Source: a virus
DNA length: 39,381 bases
Reading direction: 5' to 3' (one strand)
Virus record (IMG/VR): IMGVR_UViG_3300009506_000096
Span: 1-39,381 of that record
The notes beneath the pieces were generated by a model. The model saw only the letters and a list, made by a program, of their open reading frames with translations, was not told where the DNA came from and made no database searches. This document shows, piece after piece, positions 7,188 through 15,551 of this stretch (its first letter is position 1; the number at the start of each line of letters is the position of its first letter). The position numbers were made by a program, and so were the translations under genes.

Positions 7188-7682
7188 ATGGAAAAAAGAG
7201 ATACAGTAGGGAAGCTGGCACATGATCAGATCATCAAGGACTTAGGAGAGACTAAAACACCTACCTACAACGAACAGTCTCAAGATATGCTCAAGGAGTT
7301 TATACCGAGAGTTCTTGAATGTGTAGATATCCACAAGAAAAAATACCCAGCTGACTTTTATGTTGAAACAATTACAATAGAAGTGCCATTAATGCGCGGG
7401 AAGGTGTACAGGTTTAAATACCTAGGTAAGCTTGCCTGTCCCACCCCCACGTACGACCAAACCGTCTTTAAATACCACAAAAATGATGATCGTCTAGAGT
7501 ATTTATGGACCATTCCAGATAGAGATACATGTGCATATTTAAAAAACAATGCACTTCTTATCCCACCTGACCAGAAAAAATTATTAGAGTTTGTTTTAGA
7601 TGACAGCAGTAACGACTTATTGCGCAGAGCAAAAAGACTTAACGGAGAAGAGATGGAGTCTCCATTACTTGTAAAAGGATAG
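7188..7682 (+). CDS. Conserved-type virion-region protein, 164 residues
   Basis: Chosen start is ATG 7188, eight bases after agaagga; upstream in-frame codons overlap the opposite gene and have no site. The sequence shows a paired strand block (YVETITIEVPLMRGKVYRFKY in outline), then LACPTPTYDQTVFKY, then YLWTIPDRDTC and a C-terminal FVLDDSSNDLLRRAKRLNGE. I recognise this layout from phage genes placed just before the scaffold in related podovirus-like genomes, with no assigned function. The stop is two bases before the scaffold start, so the two are co-translated. Likely an assembly protein. Confidence 0.75.
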   Translation: MEKRDTVGKLAHDQIIKDLGETKTPTYNEQSQDMLKEFIPRVLECVDIHKKKYPADFYVETITIEVPLMRGKVYRFKYLGKLACPTPTYDQTVFKYHKNDDRLEYLWTIPDRDTCAYLKNNALLIPPDQKKLLEFVLDDSSNDLLRRAKRLNGEEMESPLLVKG

Positions 7683-7684
7683 AG

Positions 7685-8440
7685 ATGGAAGCAGAAAATG
7701 GACAAGTTGCTAATGAAGCTACAACACATGATCAACCGGGACCGCAGACTGATCAAGCGAATGAAGAAGTTAATTCGCAGGATAACGAGGCTGCAGGAGA
7801 AAAGTGGAATGATAGAAACTTCAAACAATTGCGAGAGGAAAGAGAAGCGCTGAAAAGAGAGCGTGATGAAGCACTTTCCCAAATGCGAGAACTTGAAGCT
7901 AAAATACAGCAACCACCACAGCCAGAGCCTAAGCCTGAACCAGAGGAAGACTACAACTTTGATGTGCAAGAAGACGATCTAATTGAAGGTCGACACATCA
8001 AAAAAATACTCAAGAGACAAGAGAAGCTGGAAAGTGAGTTAAAACAATATAAAGAACAAAGCTATGCTCAAACTGCAGAAACGAGGGTAAAAGCTGAGTT
8101 TCCTGATGTAGAAAAAGTACTATCACAAGAGAATATAAAGCAATTTGAGAAGGACTATCCAGACTTAAGTTATTCTATCTCGTCAAACCCAGACACATAT
8201 AGCAGATATAGAGCGGCTTATAAGGCAATGAAGCAATTTGGCATCTACAAAGAAGATAAATTTGCTGATGAACGTACACGCGCAGAAGACAATATGAAGA
8301 AGCCACGCCCTTTAACAAGTGTTGCTCCACAGCAAGGTGAAGGTCCTTTGTCTAGAGCAAATGCATTCGCAAGTGGTTTAACAGAAGAACTAAAAGCTCA
8401 ACTGCGAAAAGAGATGTCTGAAGCTAGAAAAAATTATTAA
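7685..8440 (+). CDS. Scaffolding protein
   Basis: A 251-residue, highly charged helical protein directly before the coat gene, the standard scaffold position. The N-terminal 35 residues are Glu/Asn/Gln-rich and disordered-looking, followed by a coiled coil (about 40-75), a proline/glutamate spacer (PQPEPKPEPEED), a second helix (about 105-130), and a basic C-terminus that in P22-like scaffolds contacts the coat. No protease motif is visible. It would form the core that shapes the prohead and then leave. A strong terminator and then a separate coat promoter follow. Confidence 0.8.
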   Translation: MEAENGQVANEATTHDQPGPQTDQANEEVNSQDNEAAGEKWNDRNFKQLREEREALKRERDEALSQMRELEAKIQQPPQPEPKPEPEEDYNFDVQEDDLIEGRHIKKILKRQEKLESELKQYKEQSYAQTAETRVKAEFPDVEKVLSQENIKQFEKDYPDLSYSISSNPDTYSRYRAAYKAMKQFGIYKEDKFADERTRAEDNMKKPRPLTSVAPQQGEGPLSRANAFASGLTEELKAQLRKEMSEARKNY

Positions 8441-8450
8441 TTTACGTTTT

Positions 8451-8495
8451 CCACCCTTACCTTTCCTCCTTGTTGAGTAGGGGTGGTTTTTGTTT
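8451..8495 (+). terminator. Strong terminator between scaffold and coat
   Basis: CCACCCTTAC (8451-8460) pairs with GTAGGGGTGG (8477-8486), one G-U pair, followed by five T, G and three T. Some transcripts would stop before the coat gene, which has its own promoter just downstream. Confidence 0.8.
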
Positions 8496-8521
8496 ACTTC
8501 AGTTTTTCTCCCTTATATATT
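8493..8521 (+). promoter_or_regulatory. Probable coat-gene promoter
   Basis: TTTACT (8493-8498), a 17-base spacer and TATATT (8516-8521). It follows the scaffold terminator and faces the coat gene, which fits the need for far more coat than scaffold. Each box differs from consensus, so this is a prediction. Confidence 0.5.
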
Positions 8522-8540
8522 TCCAAATGACTGAGATGGA

Positions 8541-8603
8541 GCTCGTCACTCCCGGTATAGTGAGCCGTAATTCATAGGACAGAATAATGAAGCGTCGTCC
8601 GGC
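8541..8603 (+). promoter_or_regulatory. Structured leader of the coat mRNA
   Basis: The leader of about 120 bases between the promoter and the coat ATG can pair as GCTC-gt-CACT with AGTGAGC (8541-8550 with 8559-8565), and as GGAC with GTCC (8577-8580 with 8597-8600). The two structures are adjacent or overlap. A long folded leader could stabilise the most abundant late mRNA. Confidence 0.4.
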
Positions 8604-8647
8604 TTAAATATTAGTAGTTCTTATTAATTTTTAGGTGAAGGATAATT

Positions 8648-9598
8648 ATGCCTATAACAACAACCTCAACATTGCCTGCACCAGTACAACAGTCTTTTAG
8701 CTATAAGCTATTGTCTGTTCCTGTACCTAACATGATCCACAAAATACCGGCAATGAAAAAAAGAATGCCTGCTAAAGGTGGTACAACCTTGCGCATGAGA
8801 CGTTACAATGCGCTCGATACCGCAATGGTTCCACTTGGAAACACAGGTATTACGCCTCCTCCTCAACAGTTAACTGCTGTTGATATTGATGCAAAAATTG
8901 ACTTCTACGGTACCTACATCGTGCTTAATGAGCAAGTAACACTTCAAAACCAAGATCCTGTCTTGAATGAAGCAGCTGCTCGTCTTGGTGTTTCTCTTCG
9001 TCAAACCGAAGATCAACTAACCAGAGACATGCTTGCAGCAACTGCTGGCTTTATTAACTGCGTAGGTGGTGTAAATGGTGATAACCCAACAGAAATAACA
9101 AGATCAGACGTTGATGAAGTTGTGAGAACACTTCTCAATAATGATGCATACACCATCACAGATAACATTGAAGGTGAAGATAAGTTTGGTACTGCTCCTG
9201 TACGTGATGCTTACTTTGCACTATGTTCCTCTCAATTGACAGGAAACTTAGATGCAACAGCTGGCTTCATCCACAAAAACCAATATCCATCTCCAATGAA
9301 TGCACTTAGATCAGAATGGGGTTCCATTGGAAACCTTCGTTTCCTCGTTTCCTCAATTGGATCTACAACAGCAAACTCTTCCAACTTGGGCAACGATGTA
9401 TACAACATCTTTTGCGTAGGTATGGAAGCATATGCTTGCGTAGAGCAAGATCAATACAGTGCTCAATTCATCTATCGTCCACCAATATATGATGGACCAT
9501 TGGCATTGAATGCGTCTGTGGGCTACAAGTTTGCTGAAGTTCCTAGAATTACAAATGACTTGTGGGTAATTAATTTGCGTGCAACCAGAGCAGTTTAA
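8648..9598 (+). CDS. Major capsid protein, N4-gp56-like family
   Basis: The main shell protein with the HK97 fold. The 316 residues start after ggtgaaggataatt. The N-terminus has the family's helix FSYKLLSVPVPNMIHK; then GGTTLRMRRYNALDTAMVPLGNTGITPPP, where an RRY strand precedes a loop, then a DFYGTYIVLNEQV strand and a helix RLGVSLRQTEDQLTRDMLA. The C-terminus carries SVGYKFAEVPRITNDLWVINLRAT, the last strand typical of this family. It lies after scaffold and a separate promoter, before a decoration-like protein. N4-type coats with a P22-type portal occur in several podovirus groups. Confidence 0.9.
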   Translation: MPITTTSTLPAPVQQSFSYKLLSVPVPNMIHKIPAMKKRMPAKGGTTLRMRRYNALDTAMVPLGNTGITPPPQQLTAVDIDAKIDFYGTYIVLNEQVTLQNQDPVLNEAAARLGVSLRQTEDQLTRDMLAATAGFINCVGGVNGDNPTEITRSDVDEVVRTLLNNDAYTITDNIEGEDKFGTAPVRDAYFALCSSQLTGNLDATAGFIHKNQYPSPMNALRSEWGSIGNLRFLVSSIGSTTANSSNLGNDVYNIFCVGMEAYACVEQDQYSAQFIYRPPIYDGPLALNASVGYKFAEVPRITNDLWVINLRATRAV

Positions 9599-9620
9599 CT
9601 AATTAAGATAAGGAAATAAT

Positions 9621-10589
9621 ATGGCTGACACAATAATTCAACAAGGCCGGTTTACTGCAGACGGAAACGCAAAAGTAATTGAACTACGTTCTGACGTAGA
9701 CTGGATGAAAGTATATAACAATACAACTCGTGCTGCCGGTGGTGCTGGTACCGGTGTAGAATTTTACTGGCAAAGAGGAATGGCAGCTGACACTGGGTAT
9801 GAATACCAAAAACTAGCAGCAGATGACTCAATAACAGCAGTTGTCTTAGCTAGCGGAGGTTTTACTCTTGTAGATAGCTCAGGAAACCCTCTTGGAGCAT
9901 TAAACTCAACAGTTACAGCGGTCTCTACTGCTGCAACGCCTGTAGTTTCTGCAACATCCACAGCTACACTAGTAGATGGTGATATTGTAAGAATGATCAA
10001 TGTAACTTCTGCGCAACAACTTGGTGGAATTGACTTCAGTATTGATAATGTCGTGGCAAATACATCATTTGATCTTACTCACATGTCACAATTAGCGTTG
10101 GCTGGTACAACCGGTTCCTTCTATCCTGTTAACTATGATCCTCTATTCTACCCTCGTCGTCGCTACATCTCTACTATTACACAAGCAGCTAGCGCAGTCG
10201 TAACACTTACTGTTACACATGGGTTCACAGCAGGACAAGAAGTAAGGTTCCAAGTACCTTCAGCTTATGGAATGACAGAAATTAACAACCTTACCGGAAC
10301 AATTACAGCAATATCAACTGCTAACAACACAATTACCGTTGATATCGACTCCTCAGCATTCACAGCATTCGCATTCCCAGCAAACGCAGACGTTCCATTT
10401 ACACCAGCGCAGGTAGTGCCTGTAGGTATGGCAGGTGATGACACTTACGCCAACCTTCTAGACGATGCAACTGACAACCAAGGCTTTATTGGTATATCTC
10501 TTGCAGCAGGTACAGATAGCCCAGCAGGTGCAACGAATGATGTCATTTATTGGATAGCTGGCAAGTCACACAGAGTAGATAACGAATAG
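9621..10589 (+). CDS. Virion protein with E1-FCCH-like domain
   Basis: Encodes 322 residues rich in Thr, Ala, Val and Asp, predicted all-beta. Residues about 190-250 read VTLTVTHGFTAGQEVRFQVP, then YGMTEINNLTGTITAIS and DIDSSAFTAF. This is the pattern that databases call the ubiquitin-activating E1 FCCH domain, which in phages marks beta-sandwich virion proteins and has nothing to do with ubiquitin. The ATG follows aaggaaat. Position directly after coat suggests a capsid decoration or a head-vertex protein. The same pattern recurs at 11030 and 13076. Confidence 0.7.
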   Translation: MADTIIQQGRFTADGNAKVIELRSDVDWMKVYNNTTRAAGGAGTGVEFYWQRGMAADTGYEYQKLAADDSITAVVLASGGFTLVDSSGNPLGALNSTVTAVSTAATPVVSATSTATLVDGDIVRMINVTSAQQLGGIDFSIDNVVANTSFDLTHMSQLALAGTTGSFYPVNYDPLFYPRRRYISTITQAASAVVTLTVTHGFTAGQEVRFQVPSAYGMTEINNLTGTITAISTANNTITVDIDSSAFTAFAFPANADVPFTPAQVVPVGMAGDDTYANLLDDATDNQGFIGISLAAGTDSPAGATNDVIYWIAGKSHRVDNE

Positions 10590-10595
10590 CATAAT

Positions 10596-10617
10596 GGGGG
10601 CCTTGTGCCCCCTTTTT
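10596..10617 (+). terminator. Compact intrinsic terminator
   Basis: GGGGGC (10596-10601) pairs with GCCCCC (10607-10612) around a five-base loop and is followed by five T. It would end most coat and decoration transcripts. Confidence 0.85.
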
Positions 10618-10636
10618 CAGAAAAGGAAAGAAAAGA

Positions 10637-11026
10637 ATGAGTACAACTGACAAAGCAAGAGCTGCCAAAAGTTTAAAATTTCAACGTGACAAAGATCGAG
10701 AAATGGTAAAAGGGATATTTCACTATTATGAGTGTCCTGGTGGGTGCATGAGCTTTAACTTCAAAAAATATAAAGGTGATAATGTACAACGTTACGACCT
10801 CGTGGATGGACAAGTGTACACCATTCCGCTTGGAGTAGCTAAGCATCTAAATACTAATGGCAGCTACCCAATTCATAAATATGCTCAAGATGAGACTGGT
10901 AAGACTTCCATGAAAATAGGACAAAAAGTTAACCGCTTTGGTTTTCAAAGTCTAGAATTTATGGATATCGATGACCTACCAGAGAGATCTGAAAGAGATA
11001 AAATTATTACGGTAGAAAAGGTATAA
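10637..11026 (+). CDS. Conserved-type structural-region protein
   Basis: A 129-residue mixed alpha/beta protein starting after aaaggaaaga. Features include a short Cys pair (CPGGC, 34-38), a block DLVDGQVYTIPLGVAKHLN and NRFGFQSLEFMDIDDL near the C-terminus. The HLN plus YPIHKYA and FGFQSLEFMD pattern recurs in podovirus-like phages between coat and connector genes. No function is assigned there. The CPGGC pair might bind metal but only two Cys are visible. It ends four bases before the next gene. Confidence 0.7.
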   Translation: MSTTDKARAAKSLKFQRDKDREMVKGIFHYYECPGGCMSFNFKKYKGDNVQRYDLVDGQVYTIPLGVAKHLNTNGSYPIHKYAQDETGKTSMKIGQKVNRFGFQSLEFMDIDDLPERSERDKIITVEKV

Positions 11027-11029
11027 GAG

Positions 11030-11395
11030 ATGGCCAGGTTTAATGCGATACAGAACCCTACTTTTCAGCGTGCTCTACGTTTAATTTCTGCTATCACAAA
11101 AGCAAACCCAGCCGTAATTACCACCACGTTTGATCATGACTATGAAACAGGTGATATTGTCAGGATAACAGTTCCCAAGGGATATGGAATGCCGGAAGCA
11201 AATAATTTTGCTGGAAAAATTACTGTAACAGCTTCTGATGAGTTTGAAATGGATGACTTGGACTCAACTGGTTTTTCTACTTTTAGTATTCCTGGATCAA
11301 TTGACTGGAATATAGGAAAGTATCCAAGTGTAATTCCTGTTGGTGAGATAAGTGCTAATTTAGGAGGCGCCACACAAAACACTTTGCCTCACTAA
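11030..11395 (+). CDS. Small virion protein with E1-FCCH-like domain
   Basis: A 121-residue beta-rich protein starting three bases after the preceding stop, with ataaga as site. Its core, TTFDHDYETGDIVRITVPKG then YGMPEANNFAGKITV and LDSTGFSTFSIP, matches the domain seen in the gene at 9621, reduced to one copy with a short N-terminal helix (FQRALRLISAITKA). Likely an accessory head or connector protein sharing the same beta-sandwich. Duplication and divergence from the 9621 protein is inferred. Confidence 0.7.
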   Translation: MARFNAIQNPTFQRALRLISAITKANPAVITTTFDHDYETGDIVRITVPKGYGMPEANNFAGKITVTASDEFEMDDLDSTGFSTFSIPGSIDWNIGKYPSVIPVGEISANLGGATQNTLPH

Positions 11396-11472
11396 CTACA
11401 ATTGCTACCCTTGTTGCAAGGGATGAAATTAAAGTTTTGAAGCTACGCTTCGATGAAGCATGGAGAATAGTT

Positions 11473-12417
11473 ATGGCAGATACCACTCTCGCTGCGATAC
11501 GAACCAAAGTTAGAAGACTTACAAGAAGTCCATCAACAACGCAACTAGCAAACGCAGATATTGATGAATATGTAAATACTTTCATATTGTATGATATGCC
11601 TGAGCATTTACGTTTGCACACCTTAAGAGACAACTTTGTTTTTTATACTGAGCCAGACATTGATACATATGGATCTTCGTATATCGATCCAAATACATAT
11701 ATCAATACTCTTAAGCCTGCATATATTGCCGGAAGGCGTGTTTACTTTACTCAGTCACAAGATGAATTTTACAAGTTGTATCCAAAGGTAAATAATATTA
11801 CATCAATTGGTACAAGTGGTGATGGTGTAACGGTTGCTTTTTCGGGAACGCTATCTTCTGTGCCAGTTTTAAAAAATTCTGTACTCTTTAGCTCTATAGA
11901 TGCAAACAACGATGGTCTTGCATTAACTGATGATGGTGCTGGGACATTGGCTGGAGATGGAACTGGAACAATTAATTATTTGACCGGTGCCTTCACGCTG
12001 AACTTTTCAGCAGCTCCTGCATCTGGTGAAGCAATTAATAGTCAAACTGTTCCCTATGTAGCTTCAGTTCCACAAACTATACTTTATTTTAATAATGAAA
12101 TTGTAATGCGACCTATACCAGACCAACCATACCGCGTTGAACTAGAAGTTTACAAAGTACCAACTGAGTTATTAGCTGCAGGCAATTCTCCTGACCTAAA
12201 ACAGTGGTGGCAATATATTGCTTACGGTGCAGCAAAGAAAGTATTTGAAGATAGGACAGACATGGAAGGTGCAGCAATGTTGATGCCTGAGTTTAAAAAG
12301 CAAGAAGCCCTTGTCTTAAGGAGGACATTAGTTCAGCAAGCAAAAGAACGTTCAGCCACCATATATACTGAAACATTATTTAACAATAATAACTGGTGGT
12401 CATGGCCTAGATATTAA
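11473..12417 (+). CDS. Head-to-tail connector/adaptor protein (gp4-like)
   Basis: Encodes 314 residues from ATG 11473, which follows ggagaata; a start at 11437 in the same frame has no site. The N-terminus is helical, with ANADIDEYVNTFILYDMPEHLRLHTLRDNFVFYTEPDID in outline. The middle (about 110-190) is a beta domain with DGAGTLAGDGTG, and the C-terminus (SPDLKQWWQYIAYGAAKKVFEDRTD) is a long helix. This is the build of adaptor rings that sit under podovirus portals (P22 gp4-like role). Assignment rests on context and helix pattern, not on a clear motif. Confidence 0.6.
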   Translation: MADTTLAAIRTKVRRLTRSPSTTQLANADIDEYVNTFILYDMPEHLRLHTLRDNFVFYTEPDIDTYGSSYIDPNTYINTLKPAYIAGRRVYFTQSQDEFYKLYPKVNNITSIGTSGDGVTVAFSGTLSSVPVLKNSVLFSSIDANNDGLALTDDGAGTLAGDGTGTINYLTGAFTLNFSAAPASGEAINSQTVPYVASVPQTILYFNNEIVMRPIPDQPYRVELEVYKVPTELLAAGNSPDLKQWWQYIAYGAAKKVFEDRTDMEGAAMLMPEFKKQEALVLRRTLVQQAKERSATIYTETLFNNNNWWSWPRY

Positions 12418-12428
12418 AAGGAGTTAAG

Positions 12429-13076
12429 ATGGCATGGGATCCTACGAAACCTGGAAGTGCGACACCTGCGGACGCAGACTTAGTTTTTGGTGCCAACCAA
12501 AGTGCAAAAAATATAAGAGATAAATTTGGGGAAACGACAGATAATTTTGCAGCAATTAATACAGCGTGGCAAATTAACCACCAAGGAATAGGAGCGTCAA
12601 ATGAAGGGAAACATAAAGCCATTAATATAAGAGAAGTTGGAACCCCTGCTACAGCCACCCAGGAGGTAGCAATTTGGGCTACAGATCCTGCTCTAACAAC
12701 TGATGGTACAGAGTTATATATAAGAAGAGAAAATAATGGATCTTCATGGCCTTTTACGGCTGCAAGAAGAAACTCAACTGATGGATGGACTGTTTTACCT
12801 TCAGGGATAATGTTTAAGTGGAACCAGGTAACGGCAGGGAACGCAGGTCTTAACACTGAAACATTTCCAGTTAGTTCATCGTATCCAGTTTTTGCGGCTT
12901 TGTATCAAGTTCAGATAACTATTATTAATAGTGCAACAGGATCAGATAGCGATGATGCTGTTAGGGTTGTTGATATGAGCACAACGCAATTTAGATATTA
13001 TTCTACTCCCAGAGCTACCACTGGCACAAAAAGCGGAGTTCAGTTTATGTATCTTGCTATAGGGAGTATTTATTAA
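12429..13076 (+). CDS. Tail protein with gp53-like C-terminal domain
   Basis: Encodes 215 residues after a strong site (aaaggagtt). N-terminal residues 1-60 include AWDPTKPG and a helix ANQSAKNIRDKFGETTDNF. The C-terminal 110 residues, from LPSGIMFKWNQVT to QFRYYSTPR and QFMYLAIGSI, match the tail-fibre gp53-like domain that ends many short tail fibres. The stop overlaps the next start (ATGA-type, one base). It is likely an appendage or a minor tail protein fixed near the connector; which receptor it meets is unknown. Confidence 0.75.
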   Translation: MAWDPTKPGSATPADADLVFGANQSAKNIRDKFGETTDNFAAINTAWQINHQGIGASNEGKHKAINIREVGTPATATQEVAIWATDPALTTDGTELYIRRENNGSSWPFTAARRNSTDGWTVLPSGIMFKWNQVTAGNAGLNTETFPVSSSYPVFAALYQVQITIINSATGSDSDDAVRVVDMSTTQFRYYSTPRATTGTKSGVQFMYLAIGSIY

Positions 13077-15160
13077 TGAAGTATGATCGTTTTTTAATAG
13101 CTCCTATAAACGCAGGCCTTCAAAATAACCTAAGACCATGGATAATTCCAGATGATGCATTTTCTAGACTTAACAATGTATATGTTTTTAGGGGAAGAGT
13201 AAGAAAACGTTTCGGATCTACAACTATGGATCCTGATAAAACAGACAATGAAGAGCAACTTTATTCTCGTCTACGTATTAAGTTGGGCACAACAGATGGA
13301 GCTGGAAACATCTCAGGAACCGCTCCTGGGGCACGTTTCGTGATAGGACAAATGTTCTCTGTGGGATCAGAGTTCTTTACCGTCAATTCTACAGGGACCC
13401 CGGCAGTTATGTTGACTACTGGATCAGCGACAACACATACATATAATACCTCAACAGGAGCCTATGTTATTAATGGAGCAGCTGCTACGACCGATCTTTA
13501 CTTTTATCCCGGTGAACCAGTAATGGGTTTTGCTAACTATGAAGTAGATGCCGATCTTAACGAAGAGTCATTATATGCGTTTGATAGGCAATTTGCTTAC
13601 AAATATACAGATGGAAGCGGGTGGGATCGTGCGGGTACTGCGACTTGGACAGGTTCCGACTCTCAATTTTTTTGGAGTGTTAACTACAGAGGAGCTGCTT
13701 CATCAGATGAGCTTCTATTTGTTTCAAACTTTAATACTGCGGATCAAATTAAATATTGGAATGGAAGTACGTGGACAACTATTAACCCAGCATTTTTGGC
13801 AGCCGCAGGAAATACTATAGAGAGTGCACGCTTAATTGTGCCTTTTAAAAATAGACTTCTTTTTCTTAACACTATTGAAAAAGTAAGCAGTGTTACAACA
13901 GCATTTCCAAATAGATGTCGTTTTTCGCAAAACGGAAGCCCATTGGCAGCTGATGCGTGGCGTGAGGATGTGGATGGTAAAGGAGACTTTATAGATGCTC
14001 CAATTAAACAAGCAATTGTTGGAGCGCAACTATTAAGAGATAGACTTATTGTATTTTTTGAAAGAAGCACTTGGGAAATAGTTTATACAGGTAATAACGT
14101 TCTTCCTTTTGTATGGCAACAAATGAATATAGAACTTGGAGTTGAGTCTACTTTTTCTGTAGTTCCTTTCGATAAGGCTATTTTAGGTATCGGTAATACT
14201 GGTATTCATGCATGTAATGGTGCAAACGTAGAAAGAATTGATAATAAAATTCCTGATGAGGTATTTGACTTTCATGATCAAACTTCAAGTGTATTTCGTG
14301 TTAATGGTATAAGGGACTATAAAAATGAGTTGGTATACTGGGCAGTTCCAAACAAAGATAATAGTGCTGTTTACCCTGATCGTGTACTTGTTTACAATTA
14401 TGCAACTAATACATGGGCTTTTAACGACGATAGTATTACAGCCTTTGGTTATGATGCCCCTATTCATGAAAAAATTGTAGCAGGCAACCAAGAAGGCTAC
14501 ACATTTAGGGTTGATACCAGTGAAGCAAGAAATGCTCCAGCGTTACAAATAACAGATATAACTGAAGCTGGAGGCATAGTTACTATAACGATGATCGACC
14601 ATAACCTAACAACTGGTGACTATATAGCCATTGAATATGCTTTGGGAATTACTGAGCTTAATGATAATATATATCAAGTTACACGTGTTGATGCAGATAG
14701 TGTAACGCTCGTGAACCCCCCTACCGTTACAGGCACGTATACTGGCAGAGGAGTTGCAACGCGCGTTAGTCAGATCGATATATTAACTAAGCAGTTTAAC
14801 TTTTATAATAAAATGGGTGATGGTGTTTATCTCGCTAAAACAGACTTTTTAGTAAATAGAACTGATGATGGGCAAATATTGGTTGATGCTCTTCCTTCAA
14901 CATCTACTGTCTCTACAGTAGACGATGGAACCACCTCAGGATCTATTTTGGGAACTAATATCCTAGAAACAACCTTTGATGATGCTCTTGAAGCTACCCA
15001 AACTCGCTTTTGGCATACAGTATATTTTCAGTCGCAAGGTGAAAATGTCGAAATGCGTCTTTATCTTAATGATGACATGATGACAGATCCTGATATTGCC
15101 TGGAGTTATTTTGAACTTCACGCGATGTTAATTCATGCACTCAAAACTCAAGAGCTTTAA
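13076..15160 (+). CDS. Tail hub/DNA-stabilisation protein, P22 gp10-like
   Basis: A large beta protein of 694 residues. The start (FLIAPINAGLQNNLRPWIIPDDAFSRLNNVYVFRGRVRKR in outline) and repeats of the type LLFVSNFNTADQIKYWNG, NRLLFLNTIE and GIGNTGIHACNG indicate a beta-propeller as in gp10-type tail-hub proteins that plug the head and anchor fibres. Residues about 490-560 insert an E1-FCCH-like domain (GDYIAIEYALGITELNDNIYQV in outline). It is coupled by a one-base overlap to the preceding fibre-like gene and ends against a leftward gene with overlapping stops. Confidence 0.75.
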   Translation: MKYDRFLIAPINAGLQNNLRPWIIPDDAFSRLNNVYVFRGRVRKRFGSTTMDPDKTDNEEQLYSRLRIKLGTTDGAGNISGTAPGARFVIGQMFSVGSEFFTVNSTGTPAVMLTTGSATTHTYNTSTGAYVINGAAATTDLYFYPGEPVMGFANYEVDADLNEESLYAFDRQFAYKYTDGSGWDRAGTATWTGSDSQFFWSVNYRGAASSDELLFVSNFNTADQIKYWNGSTWTTINPAFLAAAGNTIESARLIVPFKNRLLFLNTIEKVSSVTTAFPNRCRFSQNGSPLAADAWREDVDGKGDFIDAPIKQAIVGAQLLRDRLIVFFERSTWEIVYTGNNVLPFVWQQMNIELGVESTFSVVPFDKAILGIGNTGIHACNGANVERIDNKIPDEVFDFHDQTSSVFRVNGIRDYKNELVYWAVPNKDNSAVYPDRVLVYNYATNTWAFNDDSITAFGYDAPIHEKIVAGNQEGYTFRVDTSEARNAPALQITDITEAGGIVTITMIDHNLTTGDYIAIEYALGITELNDNIYQVTRVDADSVTLVNPPTVTGTYTGRGVATRVSQIDILTKQFNFYNKMGDGVYLAKTDFLVNRTDDGQILVDALPSTSTVSTVDDGTTSGSILGTNILETTFDDALEATQTRFWHTVYFQSQGENVEMRLYLNDDMMTDPDIAWSYFELHAMLIHALKTQEL

Positions 15161-15411
15161 CGAGGCACGTATACATGTGCATTCGGAACAAACGTTTGAA
15201 GATGTCTTCTATTTTGGTTGTAGAAGCGCCTATTATGTCCCGGGTTTCCGAGAATTATACGAGATCGCTGCATTCTCGTATTTCTTATGATATTTTGCTG
15301 CCTTCTCCCATGTTGTCTTTTTTCATTGGCTGCTCGTTGTGCCATTTGCTGTGGTGTTACACAATATAAAGTGCTACTTAAAAATAGTAGGGATATACAT
15401 AAACGGTACAT
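15157..15411 (-). CDS. Small exported Arg/Asn-rich protein
   Basis: Encodes 84 residues. The N-terminus is a good signal peptide (MYRLCISLLFLSSTLYC), followed by a soluble part rich in Arg, Asn and Gln, with a His-rich end. A Cys sits at the likely cleavage point, but Tyr before it does not fit a usual lipobox. A strong site ggagg precedes the ATG, and an extended -10 promoter lies at 15449. Its stop overlaps the stop of the tail-hub gene on the other strand. As an independently transcribed exported protein inside the late region it looks like a cargo gene acting on the host envelope; no family is recognised. Confidence 0.65.
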   Translation of the reverse strand: MYRLCISLLFLSSTLYCVTPQQMAQRAANEKRQHGRRQQNIIRNTRMQRSRIILGNPGHNRRFYNQNRRHLQTFVPNAHVYVPR

Positions 15412-15448
15412 AATGATCCTCCATTAAATAATATTATACTCTATCTGT

Positions 15449-15476
15449 ATTATACCATATTTCCCACATAGAGCAA
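15449..15476 (-). promoter_or_regulatory. Leftward promoter for the exported protein
   Basis: On the minus strand, TTGCTC (complement of 15471-15476), a 16-base spacer and a perfect TATAAT (complement of 15449-15454) preceded by TG, an extended -10. It drives the gene at 15157-15411. A second TATAAT lies at 15433-15438 on the same strand. Confidence 0.65.
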
Positions 15477-15480
15477 ATGG

Positions 15481-15511
15481 TAAAAACCTGCTAAGTGACA
15501 AGCTTAGCAGG
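15481..15511 (-). terminator. Leftward intrinsic terminator
   Basis: CCTGCTAAG (15487-15495) and CTTAGCAGG (15503-15511) form a perfect 9-bp stem; read leftward it is followed by five T. It ends the gene at 15552-16193 just before the promoter of the next leftward gene. A second small hairpin at about 15521-15536 (ACCGC/GCGGT) followed by four T may serve rightward transcripts. Confidence 0.8.
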
Positions 15512-15551
15512 CAAAAGGAGACCGCTCATTGGCGGTTTTATATGAACAATT

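Noticed and set aside
11437-11472. Upstream start for the connector gene
   Set aside because: No ribosome site precedes it, while ATG 11473 follows ggagaata.
15175-15369. Rightward 64-residue frame with a hydrophobic end
   Set aside because: It is the antisense of the exported protein at 15157-15411, which has a signal peptide, a strong ribosome site and a promoter.
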